NCBI GenBank assembly: GCA_965205925.1
Contig: OZ242183.1
Span: forward strand, 124,001 to 188,000
DNA from: CAYRJD01 sp965205925
GTDB taxonomy: Bacteria; Actinomycetota; Acidimicrobiia; Acidimicrobiales; Poriferisodalaceae
DNA length: 64,000 nucleotides
Direction: 5' to 3'
The notes under the pieces are model-generated. The model searched no databases, was not told where the DNA came from, and was given only the letters and a program-made list of their open reading frames with translations. Made by a program: the position numbers and the translations under genes. Below, in pieces: positions 1 to 8,000 of this stretch. The stretch's first letter is position 1; the number at the start of each line of letters is the position of its first letter.

Positions 1-381
1 ATTGACAGGGTGGAGCCCATCAGCGTCCTTAGCGGGCGCTACCGCTGTGAGTATTTCTGCCTCTGCGATTCCATCTGGCAATGGCAGTTGCACGATGTAT
101 GCGTCCACACTTGGGTCGGCATTAAGGGCGGCGATGGTGTCTAACAGTTCGGCTTGGCTGACATCGGCCGGCAGAGCTCGATGAATGGAATTGATACCAA
201 CCTGCGTGCAATCTTTGATCTTGGCGCCAACGTAACTGTGTGAAGCGGGATCGTCACCCACCAACACGGTGCCAAGGCCCGGTGCGCGCCCACCGCCAGC
301 AATCAGTTTCGTGACCTGTACACCGATGCTTTCCTTTATCTCAGAAGCCAGTTTCTCGCCGTCAAGCAACACCGCGGTCAC
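1..381 (-). CDS. folD: FolD, methylene-THF dehydrogenase/cyclohydrolase (partial, N-terminal part)
   Basis: This is the N-terminal part of the bifunctional NADP-dependent methylenetetrahydrofolate dehydrogenase/cyclohydrolase of one-carbon metabolism; the rest lies beyond the left edge. Translating the minus strand from a GTG at 381 gives a start like MTAVLLDGEKLASEIK, matching the family N-terminus. The catalytic Tyr-x3-Lys motif follows (VGDDPASHSYVGAKIKDC), then the conserved VGINSIHRALPAD and VDAYIVQLPLPDG segments and KDADGLHPVN at the very edge. An in-frame stop just upstream (397-399) limits the start choice. No clear Shine-Dalgarno sequence is visible. It follows purH by 59 bp on the same strand, and its formyl-folate product line feeds PurN and PurH. 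The family assignment is firm; only the start is a choice. Confidence 0.93.
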   Translation of the reverse strand, partial: MTAVLLDGEKLASEIKESIGVQVTKLIAGGGRAPGLGTVLVGDDPASHSYVGAKIKDCTQVGINSIHRALPADVSQAELLDTIAALNADPSVDAYIVQLPLPDGIAEAEILTAVAPAKDADGLHPVN

Positions 382-440
382 AACCGCGCAGCGTAGCTAC
401 GGCTAACCGGCTGACAGCAGTTCGCCAAGCACTAAAACGG

Positions 441-2054
441 TTAGTGCTTGAACTGCCGCTCTGCGGTAAAGAGCATCGCCAAACCCAGGTTGTCGGCCGC
501 AGCGATTACCTCCTCATCTCGCATGGCTCCACCTGGTTGCAGCACTACCGCAACACCAGCTTCGGCGGCTGCCTCTACTCCGTCGGGAAACGGGTAAAAA
601 GCATCGCTAGCGCAGGCTCCCCCAGCGGCACGTCCCGCGGCTTTGCTTGCGGCTAGTTGCGCTGACTCAACTCGGTTTTGTTGCCCCGCGCCTATCCCCC
701 AGGCCGTGCCACCCTTCGCCAAAACAATGGCATTAGAGCTGACGTGTCCACAAACGCGCCAAGCAAACTTGACGTCTGCAAGTTCTTCAGCGGTGGGTTG
801 ACGTTTTGTAACTACTCGCCAGTCAGAGGGTTGGGCAACAAAGCTTGCGGGTGTCTGCGCTAACCAACCGCCGTTGATCTGACGCAAAGCGACGCTGCTC
901 ATAGCGTTATAAGCAGCGTTTTGAGCCGGATGGGGGGCAAGATCGGGTGCAGGTGCTTCCAAAATGCGGGTGTTCTTGCGGCGTTTGGAGATGCTTTCAA
1001 TCACGCCAGGCTCAAAGCCGGGAGCGATGATCAGATCCGCCTGTGCTGCTTGGATGATGCGTTCAACCGTTTCTGTATCCACTATGCGATTGAGCGCCAC
1101 TATTGCGCCAAATGCCGAACGGGGGTCACAGTCAAATGCGCGCTGATAGGCATCGGCTAGTCCGGTGCTTGCTGAGCCTGGGGTGGAACTTGTCGCAACT
1201 GCGGCTCCGCAAGGGTTGGCGTGTTTAACCATTACCACTGCTGGCACATCGCCGGCACTCGCCCCAAAATCGTGCGCCATGTGCCAGGCTGCAGCGGCAT
1301 CAAAATAGTTGAGATAGCTGAGCGTTGAGCCTCCGTGTTGCACCACATGATCCCACCATGAGGTTGTGCCGTTAACGCGATAGAGAGCGCCTTGTTGGTG
1401 CGGATTTTCCCCGTAGCGGCATTGCTGGGTTTGCTCTAGAGCTAAATGAATGGTGGCCGGCAGCGGTATATCCGTCGAGGTGTCTGGTGATGGCTCACTC
1501 TCGTCAAACCACTTGACGATCGCTGCATCGTAGGCAGCGGTGTGTGCAAAAGCGGAGCGAGCCAAGCTTCGGCGCGTATCAACACTGAGCCTGCCGTTTG
1601 CTGCCAGCTCACTTAGCACCGTTTGGTAATCAGAGGGGCTTACCACCACAGCGACACCGTCATCTTCGGAGCCGTGATTCTTTGCAGCGGCTCGCACCAT
1701 GGCTGGTCCACCGATGTCGATCAGCTCAACCCCGGGATCGGACGTAAAGGGATAAAGGTTGCAAACCACCAAATCAATGGCGTCAATCCCGTGTTCATCT
1801 AGCGCGCTCATATGAGCAGGCTTGGAACGATCGGCGAGGATGCCTCCATGGATGCGTGGATGCAGAGTCTTGACGCGGCCGTCAAGCATTTCTGGGCTGT
1901 TGGTTACATCTTCAACCGCTATTACTTCGACACCAGCGTCTCGCAGAGTCGATGCGGTACCTCCGCTTGAAACGATCTGCCAGCCCAGACGCGCAAGTCC
2001 AGTCGCTAAGTGATCGATGCCGGTCTTGTCGTAGACCGAGATAAGTGCTCTCAC
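441..2054 (-). CDS. purH: PurH, bifunctional AICAR formyltransferase/IMP cyclohydrolase
   Basis: This enzyme catalyses the last two steps of IMP synthesis: formylation of AICAR with 10-formyl-THF, then ring closure. It is 537 residues, normal for the family. The N-terminal IMP cyclohydrolase domain begins RALISVYDKTGIDHLA and carries SSGGTASTLRDAG and GRVKTLHPRIHGG. The transformylase domain carries CRYGENPHQQGALY, the Lys-His catalytic pair in VMVKHANPCGAAV, and a C-terminus with DAFYPFPDGVEAAAEAGV. The start is GTG. It lies 57 bp downstream of purN in the same direction, and the folD start follows, giving a small purine/one-carbon group. The T-rich gap before it contains short imperfect repeats but no recognisable signal. 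Confidence 0.97.
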   Translation of the reverse strand: MRALISVYDKTGIDHLATGLARLGWQIVSSGGTASTLRDAGVEVIAVEDVTNSPEMLDGRVKTLHPRIHGGILADRSKPAHMSALDEHGIDAIDLVVCNLYPFTSDPGVELIDIGGPAMVRAAAKNHGSEDDGVAVVVSPSDYQTVLSELAANGRLSVDTRRSLARSAFAHTAAYDAAIVKWFDESEPSPDTSTDIPLPATIHLALEQTQQCRYGENPHQQGALYRVNGTTSWWDHVVQHGGSTLSYLNYFDAAAAWHMAHDFGASAGDVPAVVMVKHANPCGAAVATSSTPGSASTGLADAYQRAFDCDPRSAFGAIVALNRIVDTETVERIIQAAQADLIIAPGFEPGVIESISKRRKNTRILEAPAPDLAPHPAQNAAYNAMSSVALRQINGGWLAQTPASFVAQPSDWRVVTKRQPTAEELADVKFAWRVCGHVSSNAIVLAKGGTAWGIGAGQQNRVESAQLAASKAAGRAAGGACASDAFYPFPDGVEAAAEAGVAVVLQPGGAMRDEEVIAAADNLGLAMLFTAERQFKH

Positions 2055-2111
2055 GCGCTGACTCCTTGTTGGTTGGTTATTGGTGGGTTTATGGTTGGTT
2101 TATTAGCTGGT

Positions 2112-2684
2112 TTATGGCTGGGTTTGTTGTGATTGCGTGTTAGCGAACTCAGCGATAGTGGCTGGATAGAGCTTGCGTTCCACAGCTTTGATGCGCTCAT
2201 GCAAGGTTTCTTCGGTGTCGTTGGGTAGCACTGGCACGGTTTCTTGAGCTAGCACTGGTCCAGCATCGACGGTTTCGGTAGCGATATGAACCGTGCAGCC
2301 GGTCACCTTGACGCCATGAGCTAGAGCTTCGCGTACAGCATGCCAGCCTGCGAAGGCGGGCAGCAGTGAAGGGTGCGTGTTTAGAACGCGACCGCTATAG
2401 CGGTCAAAAAATGGTGCAGCCAGCACCGTGCCAAAGCCCGCCATCGCAACTAGGTCAACATCGGCTTGCGTTAGAACAGCAGCAACATCGCTGCTGTATG
2501 CAATGCGATCAAAGGTGGATCCGAAGTCTGTTCGCTCAATCACCGCAGTGTGGATATCGCAAGATTTTGCTAGCTCAATGCCTCGGCATGGGCGGTCGGA
2601 CAGCACCATGGCTACCGGTAGGTTTGCTTCGATTATCGCCTCAAGAATTGATCCGGTTCCGGAAACTAGAACGGCTAACCGCAC
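2112..2684 (-). CDS. purN: PurN, phosphoribosylglycinamide formyltransferase
   Basis: PurN transfers a formyl group from 10-formyl-THF to GAR in purine synthesis. At 190 residues it is of family length. It opens with RLAVLVSGTGSILEAI (glycine-rich phosphate-binding loop), carries the catalytic segment NTHPSLLPAFAGWHAV with the Asn and His residues, and the folate-site stretch GCTVHIATETVDAGPVLAQ containing the conserved Asp. The start is GTG, 13 bp after the sucD stop. The sucCD-purN-purH order matches the mycobacterial arrangement (established knowledge), which supports actinobacterial descent. No oddity was seen. Confidence 0.96.
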   Translation of the reverse strand: MRLAVLVSGTGSILEAIIEANLPVAMVLSDRPCRGIELAKSCDIHTAVIERTDFGSTFDRIAYSSDVAAVLTQADVDLVAMAGFGTVLAAPFFDRYSGRVLNTHPSLLPAFAGWHAVREALAHGVKVTGCTVHIATETVDAGPVLAQETVPVLPNDTEETLHERIKAVERKLYPATIAEFANTQSQQTQP

Positions 2685-2697
2685 CGCGGCAGATTAG

Positions 2698-3582
2698 TTA
2701 GAGCTCGGTGACTATTTCGGCCATTAACTCACCGGCCTCGGTGGCGTTCATGCCTACTCGTGCGCCAGCATCTCGCAGTGCCTGGATTTTTGCTTCGGCG
2801 GTGCCCTTGCCACCCGAAACAATGGCTCCTGCGTGACCCATCTTCTTGCCTGGTGGAGCGGTCACTCCAGCGATATAGGCAGAAACCGGCTTTGTCATCT
2901 CAGATTTGATGTATGCCGCGGCTTCTTCTTCGGCAGATCCACCGATCTCACCGATCAACATGACCGCTTTTGTTTCCGGGTCGGCTTGGAAAGCTTCAAG
3001 GCAATCAACAAACGATGTGCCTGGAACGGGATCACCGCCAATACCCACACAGGTAGTGACACCGATGTCTTTTTGCTGCAGCTCATACAGAGCTTGATAG
3101 GTCAACGTGCCTGAGCGGCTCACAATGCCGACCGGTCCGCCAGGCTTAGCGATGTGTCCCGCAGTGATTCCAATATTGCACTGACCTGGGCTGATAATGC
3201 CCGGGCAGTTCGGCCCTAGCAAACGCACATCGCTAAAGTCTCGCCGCAGCCGGTTGTAGAACTTTGCCTCGTCGTGTGCTGGAACGCCTTCGGTGATGCA
3301 AACAATGAACTTGATGCCACCTTCGGCAGCATCAATAACCGCATCAGCCACTCCTGGTGCCGGAATAAAAATGCATGAAGCGGTAGCGCCGGTTGCTTCC
3401 ACGGCCTCGCGGCAGTTAGCAAAAATTGGCACACCGTCTACATCGGTGCCAGCCTTACGGGGATTGGTGCCACCGACTACTTGTGTCCCGTAGTCACGAT
3501 TTAGCAGACCGAAGTAGCGGCCTTGAGAACCGGTCAAACCTTGGTATATGACACGGGTGTCTTCATCGACAAAAATGCTCAC
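2698..3582 (-). CDS. sucD: SucD, succinyl-CoA synthetase alpha subunit
   Basis: The alpha subunit of the TCA-cycle ligase that interconverts succinyl-CoA and succinate with substrate-level nucleotide phosphorylation. It is 294 residues, normal length. The CoA-binding domain shows VIYQGLTGSQGRYFG and VVGGTNPRKAGT, the ligase domain SRSGTLTYQALYELQQ, and the phosphohistidine region is present as MGHAGAIVSGGKGTAEAK near the C-terminus. The start is GTG. It follows sucC by 18 bp, so the two subunits are very likely co-translated from one message. Confidence 0.97.
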   Translation of the reverse strand: MSIFVDEDTRVIYQGLTGSQGRYFGLLNRDYGTQVVGGTNPRKAGTDVDGVPIFANCREAVEATGATASCIFIPAPGVADAVIDAAEGGIKFIVCITEGVPAHDEAKFYNRLRRDFSDVRLLGPNCPGIISPGQCNIGITAGHIAKPGGPVGIVSRSGTLTYQALYELQQKDIGVTTCVGIGGDPVPGTSFVDCLEAFQADPETKAVMLIGEIGGSAEEEAAAYIKSEMTKPVSAYIAGVTAPPGKKMGHAGAIVSGGKGTAEAKIQALRDAGARVGMNATEAGELMAEIVTEL

Positions 3583-3600
3583 AGCTATCTCTCCGGTGAT

Positions 3601-4749
3601 CTAGTTGGCTTTGGCTGCAAGCGCAACCGCGCTCTTGGCAGCATCAATCATGGTTGGCTGCATAAACAGCTTGTCGCTTAGATGTTCCTCCAAGATCTGT
3701 CGGCCTTCGTCGGCATTTGTGCCATCAAGACGAATGACAATCGGTGCAGTGATGTCAACCCTTTCAAGGGCAGCAACGATGCCGTTAGCTACCTCTTCGC
3801 CGCGTGTAATGCCACCGAAGATGTTGATCAAGATTGCTTTCACATTGGGATCGTTGTTGATGACCTCAAGGGCACCTGCCATTACATCAGCGTTGGCGCC
3901 ACCACCGATGTCTAAGAAGTTGGCGGGTTTGCCACCTACTTGGTTGACAACATCCACGGTGCTCATAGCCAGACCCGCACCGTTGGCAATGACGCCCACG
4001 CTTCCTTCAAGCCCGATGTATTGCAAACCTCTCTCGTGGGCAGCTATCTCACGCTCATCGCGGGGTTGGGTTTCGTCGTATTGCTCGTGTTCGGAGTGGC
4101 GAAACACTGCGTTGACGTCCAGCGTCACCTTTGCGTCCAGCACATGAACTCGATTGTTGGGTGTGAGTATTAACGGGTTTATCTCAACTAGGTCGGCATC
4201 GCCATCGACATAGCACTCGTAGAGCTTGGTTAGCACTTCGATCGCGTCTTGCGTTGCGGTCGGGTTCAGCTTGGCGGACTCAACCCATTCGCGGGTTTGC
4301 TCAGCGGTCAGTCCTTCGGCCGGATCTACCCAGATGCGACTGATGGCTTCGGGGTTGTCGACAGCTACTGACTCGATCTCTACGCCACCTTCAGCCGACA
4401 GCATGCCAAGATGTTTTTTAGCTGAGCGGTCGAGCGTGAAGCTGGCGTAGTACTCCTCGGCGATGTCGCTGGCCTTTTCGATCCAGAGACGTTTCACCAC
4501 ATGACCGTTTATGTCTAGGCCAAGGATGTTTTCGGCGTGGGTTTTTACGTCCTCAACGCTTGCTGCAAACTTCACGCCACCGGCTTTGCCGCGCCCGCCG
4601 GTGTGTACTTGCGCCTTCACCATGACGGGAGTGCCCAGTCGGTTTGCTGCTGCGACAGCTTCTTCGGTAGTGAAAGCCACCTCGCCGTCAGAAACAGGTA
4701 AGCCGTAGCCGGCAAAAAACTGTTTTCCCTGATACTCAAATAAATCCAC
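3601..4749 (-). CDS. sucC: SucC, succinyl-CoA synthetase beta subunit
   Basis: The nucleotide-binding beta subunit that partners SucD. It is 382 residues. The ATP-grasp domain starts MDLFEYQGKQFFAGYGLPVS and continues VMVKAQVHTGGRGKAGGVK; ADLVEINPLILT supplies metal and nucleotide contacts; the C-terminal ligase half shows LDIGGGANADVM and INIFGGITRGEEVANGI, the last being the power-helix region. The start is GTG, 9 bp after the pcrA stop, so translation may be coupled to the helicase gene as in other actinobacteria. Confidence 0.97.
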   Translation of the reverse strand: MDLFEYQGKQFFAGYGLPVSDGEVAFTTEEAVAAANRLGTPVMVKAQVHTGGRGKAGGVKFAASVEDVKTHAENILGLDINGHVVKRLWIEKASDIAEEYYASFTLDRSAKKHLGMLSAEGGVEIESVAVDNPEAISRIWVDPAEGLTAEQTREWVESAKLNPTATQDAIEVLTKLYECYVDGDADLVEINPLILTPNNRVHVLDAKVTLDVNAVFRHSEHEQYDETQPRDEREIAAHERGLQYIGLEGSVGVIANGAGLAMSTVDVVNQVGGKPANFLDIGGGANADVMAGALEVINNDPNVKAILINIFGGITRGEEVANGIVAALERVDITAPIVIRLDGTNADEGRQILEEHLSDKLFMQPTMIDAAKSAVALAAKAN

Positions 4750-4758
4750 GGCGGAATC

Positions 4759-6792
4759 TTAGGAGCTGCGGCCGCGGCCTATCACTTTGATGCTGCGATC
4801 TTCTACTTGACTCTCATCCAGCTTGCTTAGAACCTCGGACAAGAATCTGCTTGGCGGGTTGAAGCTGATCTGCCCGTGAGTGATTCGTTGATCTGCGTAG
4901 GTCAGATACAGCCTTTGCTCGGCGCGCGTTATCCCTACATATGCCAGCCTGCGTTCCTCTTCCAGGTCTTTCGGCTCTGTCATTGAACGAAAATGTGGGC
5001 TAAGCATTTCCTCTAAGCCGGTATAGAACACCACGGGATACTCAAGTCCTTTGGCTGCATGCAGTGTCATCAAAGACACCACACCGCCGTTGGGTAGCTC
5101 ATCGGTTTCGTTCACCAGCGCTATTTGCTCTAAAAACTGATCGCAGGTGCTAAACCCGACTGAAGAGTTGAGCAGCTCGTCCAGGTTTTCCAGCCGGTCG
5201 TTGGCCTCATCGGTGTCTTCGACTGCCAACGTTTCGCTATACCCAGACCTTTCTAACGCGTGCCCTATCACCGCCTGGGGTCCTTCTGGTACGAGATCTT
5301 GCAGCTGCTCAAGTAACTCAACGAACTCTGCGACACCCTTAGCGGGTTTACCCTTCACGCCTGCTGCGGTCGCATTACGCAACGCCTCACCAAAGGTGAT
5401 GTCTTGCTGGCGTGCGTAACTAGCAATTCGCTCTTGGCTGGTTTGACCGATGCCGCGCGCTGGCAGGTTCAAAACGCGTTTGATGGCAATGGTGTCTGCC
5501 AGGTTCGCCGCAGCTCGCAGAAACCCCAGAGCATCACGCACCTCGCGGCGATCGTAGAAGCGGGTACCGCCTACCACCTTGTACGGCAGTCCCTCTTCTA
5601 CGAAAATCTCCTCGATGACGCGCGACTGCGCATTGGAGCGATAGAAGATGGCGATATCGCCAGGGGAAAGATCGGTTTCCCTGCAAAGCCTTTGTATCTC
5701 ACGAGCTACGAAACGAGCTTCGTCATAGGCATTGTCACCGTTGTAGGTACAGATAGGTGCACCATGTTTGGAATCGGTCCACAGGTTTTTTGAAACTCGC
5801 TCAACATTGTTAGCTATCAAAGCGTTGGCGGCGTTAAGGACTAGCTGCGTTGAGCGATAGTTCTGCTCCAGCACGTAGGTAGAGCAATCCTCGCCGAAGG
5901 CGGTGTCAAACCGGTGAATGTTGTCAATGTCTGCGCCGCGAAACGCATAGATCGACTGGTCGCTGTCGCCCACTACGAACACGTTGCGATGAGCCTTGCC
6001 GAGCAAGCTGACCAATGCATTTTGAGCGGCATTTGTGTCTTGGTATTCGTCTACCAGGATGTGTGAAAAGGTGTTTTGGTAGTGCTCTAGCACTTCTGAG
6101 TTGTAGGTAAGTAGGTTCACCGTTTCAAACAACAGGTCGTCGAAGTCCATAGCTGCGGCTGCTTTCAGACGGATCTGATACTCCGCATAAATGGTCGCTA
6201 ACGCCTCGTCTTGTCTGCTTTGCGCGTTGTCAGCCACAAACTGAGCTGATTGCAGCAGGTTTTTGCAGGTTGATATGCGCTGTCGCATTTTTCGGTAGGG
6301 GAACAACTTTTCGTCATAGTTAAGTTCGCGCACGACGTCGCGCACAAGGCGCACTGAGTCGGTCTGGTCGTAGATCGTGAAGCTGTTTGGGTAGCCGAGA
6401 CGATGAGCGTCGCGGCGTAGCAGTAGCACGCAAGCCTTGTGAAAAGTAGAGATCGACATGCGTTTTGCTGTCGGTCCGACTAACCCGGCGACGCGGTCGC
6501 GCATCTCATCTGCGGCCTTGTTTGTGAACGTGATCGCCAATACCTCATAGGGACTTATTTCGTGGGCTGCAATGAGGTAGGCAATGCGGCGCGTTAGCAC
6601 GCGTGTCTTGCCGGAACCCGCGCCTGCCACTACTAGAGCTGGCCCGTTTCCATGGGTGACCGCTGCTAGCTGAGCGCCGTTTAGGCCCGACAGGATCTCC
6701 TCGGTGGAATACACAGTGGAGGATTTGGTGGAATGCTTGGTGGAATGCTTGGTGGAATGCTTGGTGGAATGTTCAGCGGCTGTTTGGCTCAT
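4759..6792 (-). CDS. pcrA: UvrD/PcrA-family ATP-dependent DNA helicase
   Basis: A superfamily 1A 3'-5' DNA helicase used in nucleotide excision repair and replication-fork clearance. Motifs appear in order: Q motif GLNGAQLAAVTHGNG, Walker A AGAGSGKTRVLTRRI, Walker B ILVDEYQDTNAAQ, motif III VGDSDQSIYAFRGAD, motif IV LEQNYRSTQLVL, motif V SLMTLHAAKGLEYPVVF and motif VI RRLAYVGITRAEQRLYL. At 677 residues it is somewhat shorter than typical PcrA. The first ~28 residues are unusual: a low-complexity run of His-Ser-Thr-Lys units encoded by a 12-bp tandem repeat (separate entry). One base separates it from the argJ stop upstream and nine from the sucC start downstream. Confidence 0.94.
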   Translation of the reverse strand: MSQTAAEHSTKHSTKHSTKHSTKSSTVYSTEEILSGLNGAQLAAVTHGNGPALVVAGAGSGKTRVLTRRIAYLIAAHEISPYEVLAITFTNKAADEMRDRVAGLVGPTAKRMSISTFHKACVLLLRRDAHRLGYPNSFTIYDQTDSVRLVRDVVRELNYDEKLFPYRKMRQRISTCKNLLQSAQFVADNAQSRQDEALATIYAEYQIRLKAAAAMDFDDLLFETVNLLTYNSEVLEHYQNTFSHILVDEYQDTNAAQNALVSLLGKAHRNVFVVGDSDQSIYAFRGADIDNIHRFDTAFGEDCSTYVLEQNYRSTQLVLNAANALIANNVERVSKNLWTDSKHGAPICTYNGDNAYDEARFVAREIQRLCRETDLSPGDIAIFYRSNAQSRVIEEIFVEEGLPYKVVGGTRFYDRREVRDALGFLRAAANLADTIAIKRVLNLPARGIGQTSQERIASYARQQDITFGEALRNATAAGVKGKPAKGVAEFVELLEQLQDLVPEGPQAVIGHALERSGYSETLAVEDTDEANDRLENLDELLNSSVGFSTCDQFLEQIALVNETDELPNGGVVSLMTLHAAKGLEYPVVFYTGLEEMLSPHFRSMTEPKDLEEERRLAYVGITRAEQRLYLTYADQRITHGQISFNPPSRFLSEVLSKLDESQVEDRSIKVIGRGRSS
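6703..6774. repeat. 12-bp tandem repeat, six units, in the pcrA N-terminus
   Basis: Six consecutive 12-bp units lie here. The plus-strand consensus is ggtggaatgctt: units 3-5 are identical, while units 1, 2 and 6 diverge. On the coding (minus) strand they encode four-residue units of the type xSTx, four of them HST-containing. The same core, GGTGGA(A/G)T, recurs in unrelated genes at 16107-16154 and 61394-61501. Confidence 0.9.
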
Positions 6793-6793
6793 G

Positions 6794-7960
6794 TCAGGTT
6801 GTGTAGTCGGCGTTTATACGGATGTAACCGTCGGTGAGATCACAGCCATAGACGGTAAACGCGCAAGTGCCGGTGTTAAGTGATATGTGTATGAGTACCT
6901 CTTCTTGGTTCAGGTAATCGGTTAGTTGGTTTAGGGCTGCGGGTGAAGCTGGTGATGGGTACACCTCTTGGGTGCCGAAACAGATGATGACTTCATCTTG
7001 GTTGATGTCGCGATCGTCTTGGCATTTACCTACCGCCATCGCCACGCGACCCCAGTTTGGATCGTTGCCATGCACAGCGGTTTTGACTAGCGGTGAATTG
7101 ACCACTGCTTTGGCAACTCGCTTCGCTTGTGCTTCGTCCTTGGCTTGATCCACCGTTACAACGATCAGAGTCTCGGCGCCTTCACCATCGGCAGCTAGTT
7201 GACGCGTGAGATCGGTGCAGACCTCGGTTAGAGCTGTCTCTAACTGCTCGTCAGAAACAGGGCCGCTGGCGCCGGAAGCCAGCAGTACAGCCATGTCGCT
7301 AGTGGAGGTGTCGGTGTCGACACTTAGAGCGTTGAAGGTGCGGTCAACTACTCGCTTAAACATTTTGTCTAGTTCGTTGAAGCCGGCAAGGTCAGCATCG
7401 GTAGTTATTACGGCCAGCATCGTGGCCATGTCCGGCTCAATCATTCCTACACCCTTAGCGATGCCTACAACTCGTGCGTCTCTAGCGCTTGCTTGACTGG
7501 TCTTGGGATGGGTGTCAGTAGTCATCATGGCTTGAGCCGCAGCCACTGCTGAAGTAGTGGTCTTCGCGAGGGAATCAAGCTTTCCGAGCGATTTGAAATA
7601 GCTACGCAGTTTCTCCATCGGGTACGGCACTCCGATGACACCCGTTGAACCGACGATCACCTTGCCTGGATCGCAACCGCATACCTCAGCGGTCAGTCTG
7701 GCTAACTCCTCGGCATTAGCGGTGCCTTGCTTACCGGTCGCCACATTGGCATTTTTGGAAACTATCGCTACCGCTTGCGCAGTGCCGCCAGCGAGATTTC
7801 GGCGACTGATCTCCACGCTGGGGCCGCTGAAAAGGCTTTTGGTAAAGACGCCTGTAGCTATGGCTGGTTGGCGAGTGGCGGCCAACAACAGCACATCGGT
7901 GGTGTTGTCTTTGATGCCGATATTGCCGACGTGAGCTACAAATCCAAGCGGCAGTTCCAC
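6794..7960 (-). CDS. argJ: ArgJ, glutamate N-acetyltransferase/ornithine acetyltransferase
   Basis: ArgJ transfers acetyl from N-acetylornithine to glutamate in the cyclic arginine pathway, and bifunctional forms also use acetyl-CoA. It is 388 residues, of family length. The autoproteolytic region is clear: GVGMIEPDMATMLAVITTDA, with the Ala-Thr bond that gives the alpha and beta chains and the nucleophilic Thr. Other conserved parts are VGSTGVIGVPYP, SVDTDTSTSDMAVLLASG, HGNDPNWGRVAMAVG and a C-terminal GCDLTDGYIRINADYTT. The start is GTG. No other arg gene is in the window; argJ sits between guaA (40 bp) and pcrA (1 bp). Confidence 0.95.
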   Translation of the reverse strand: MELPLGFVAHVGNIGIKDNTTDVLLLAATRQPAIATGVFTKSLFSGPSVEISRRNLAGGTAQAVAIVSKNANVATGKQGTANAEELARLTAEVCGCDPGKVIVGSTGVIGVPYPMEKLRSYFKSLGKLDSLAKTTTSAVAAAQAMMTTDTHPKTSQASARDARVVGIAKGVGMIEPDMATMLAVITTDADLAGFNELDKMFKRVVDRTFNALSVDTDTSTSDMAVLLASGASGPVSDEQLETALTEVCTDLTRQLAADGEGAETLIVVTVDQAKDEAQAKRVAKAVVNSPLVKTAVHGNDPNWGRVAMAVGKCQDDRDINQDEVIICFGTQEVYPSPASPAALNQLTDYLNQEEVLIHISLNTGTCAFTVYGCDLTDGYIRINADYTT

Positions 7961-8000
7961 CGTGTTGAGGGTACGCCTTCTACTCCCGTGCTATTCCCAG

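Noticed and set aside
2..184. A plus-strand reading frame at the left edge
   Set aside because: It is the antisense shadow of folD on the minus strand, whose translation shows clear FolD motifs.
6703..6774. The 12-bp arrays as a CRISPR array or iteron-type replication origin
   Set aside because: There are no spacers, the units are contiguous and in frame inside a coding gene, and no replication gene is nearby.
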